A program made the translations under genes and the position numbers. A stretch of DNA of 6,277 nt from Candidatus Izemoplasmatales bacterium (lineage in GTDB: Bacteria > Bacillota_I > Bacilli_A > Izemoplasmatales > Hujiaoplasmataceae), in NCBI GenBank assembly GCA_028699855.1, contig JAQVTV010000060.1, positions 1 through 6,277 on the forward strand. Reading direction: 5' to 3'. The first letter of the stretch is position 1. Every line of letters starts with the position of its first letter. The notes beneath the pieces were generated by a model. The model saw only the letters and a list, made by a program, of their open reading frames with translations, made no database searches and was not told the DNA's origin. Positions 5,888-6,277 of this stretch are shown here, piece after piece.

Positions 5888-6277
5888 TTACTTCAGATTT
5901 GCTCGCTTGAGAAACATTCTGTAGGCCAAAAGCGAAAGCCCGAGCGCGTACGCTCCTCCAATAATCATATAGCCATAGAATGGCAGATTACTCGATGAAT
6001 CGAGAGATAGCACGAGATTTAGCAAGGGTTTGATCGTCCAAAAATTCGGTAGGATACCCAAGAGGTACTGCTTCCAATCCATAAAAGCGTTGAGCAGTGT
6101 CAGAAGCGGCAACATGATGATGAGTCCGCTGGATTTCATGAATGCGAAGCCTTCGATCTTATTTTTCGCAATCGAGGAAATCACGAGGGCAAAAAGCGGA
6201 ACGATAAGACTCGACGTCAAGATGAACACCCATGCATGACCCCATCCCAGCGATTCCAAGAGATTGATCGTCTGACC
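5888..6277 (-). CDS. C-terminal part of an ABC-2-like exporter permease
   Basis: Seen: 129 residues plus TAA, open in frame to the right edge, so the real start lies outside. The TTG at 6257-6259 is an internal Leu with no ribosome binding site, not a start. The fragment is hydrophobic, with membrane stretches roughly at residues 15-36, 50-67 and 100-119 of the fragment. The motif NKIEGFAFMKSSG, followed by a hydrophobic segment and GILPNFWTIK, resembles the C-terminal half of ABC-2-type permeases annotated as drug or multidrug exporters. This is pattern recognition, not a search, and the substrate is unknown. A short basic tail (KRANLK) ends the protein. The ATPase subunit would be expected upstream, beyond the window. 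It is followed by the 49-residue gene and a terminator, so it is near the end of its operon. Confidence 0.65.
   Translation of the reverse strand, partial: GQTINLLESLGWGHAWVFILTSSLIVPLFALVISSIAKNKIEGFAFMKSSGLIIMLPLLTLLNAFMDWKQYLLGILPNFWTIKPLLNLVLSLDSSSNLPFYGYMIIGGAYALGLSLLAYRMFLKRANLK

Noticed and set aside
6257..6259. TTG as the start of the permease
   Set aside because: The frame stays open to the window edge, no RBS precedes it, and the fragment begins inside a membrane protein. It is an internal Leu.

Overview
The window looks like chromosomal DNA from a low-to-mid GC Gram-positive-type bacterium (Bacillota, or a standard-code relative such as the Acholeplasma/Erysipelotrichia side). The basis is the gene set (MutS2, RNase HIII, Mn-type SOD), strong AGGAGG-type ribosome binding sites, sigma-A promoters with TGn-extended -10 boxes, and compact intrinsic terminators. 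In Bacillus subtilis, rnhC lies divergent from the zapA-yshB-polX-mutS2 cluster. Here mutS2 lies directly back-to-back with rnhC, a condensed form of that order. Trp codons I checked are TGG, and one gene ends in TGA, so the standard code is likely. Genus cannot be assigned from the sequence alone.

Layout, left to right. (1) 1-2230, minus: mutS2, complete at its start and cut by the left edge inside the C-terminal Smr domain. (2) 2231-2296: a 66-bp divergent promoter region with two facing-away extended -10 boxes. (3) 2297-3223, plus: rnhC (RNase HIII), starting at GTG. (4) 3224-3298: a near-consensus promoter and strong RBS. (5) 3299-3913, plus: Mn-type superoxide dismutase, closed by an intrinsic terminator at 3920-3950. 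(6) 3949-5583, minus: a membrane-anchored cyclic-di-GMP phosphodiesterase with a degenerate GGDEF domain and an apparently intact EAL domain. Its stop codon lies in the T tract of the sodA terminator. (7) 5584-5724: the leader and promoter of that gene, plus the terminator of the operon to its right. (8) 5725-5874, minus: a 49-residue single-pass membrane protein. (9) 5888-6277, minus: the C-terminal part of a membrane permease resembling ABC-2 exporters, running off the right edge.

The genes form four transcription units: mutS2; rnhC, possibly reading into sodA, which also has its own promoter; the EAL gene; and the permease plus small protein operon. MutS2 and RNase HIII both deal with nucleic-acid problems linked to replication and translation (ribosome collision or recombination intermediates, and RNA:DNA hybrids). 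SOD handles superoxide, and the EAL protein lowers cyclic-di-GMP. I see no mobile element, CRISPR array, tRNA or rRNA. The region is mostly ordinary housekeeping. The points most worth a second look are the interlocked mutS2/rnhC promoters, the small acidic-tailed membrane protein, and the membrane input module and leader of the EAL gene.
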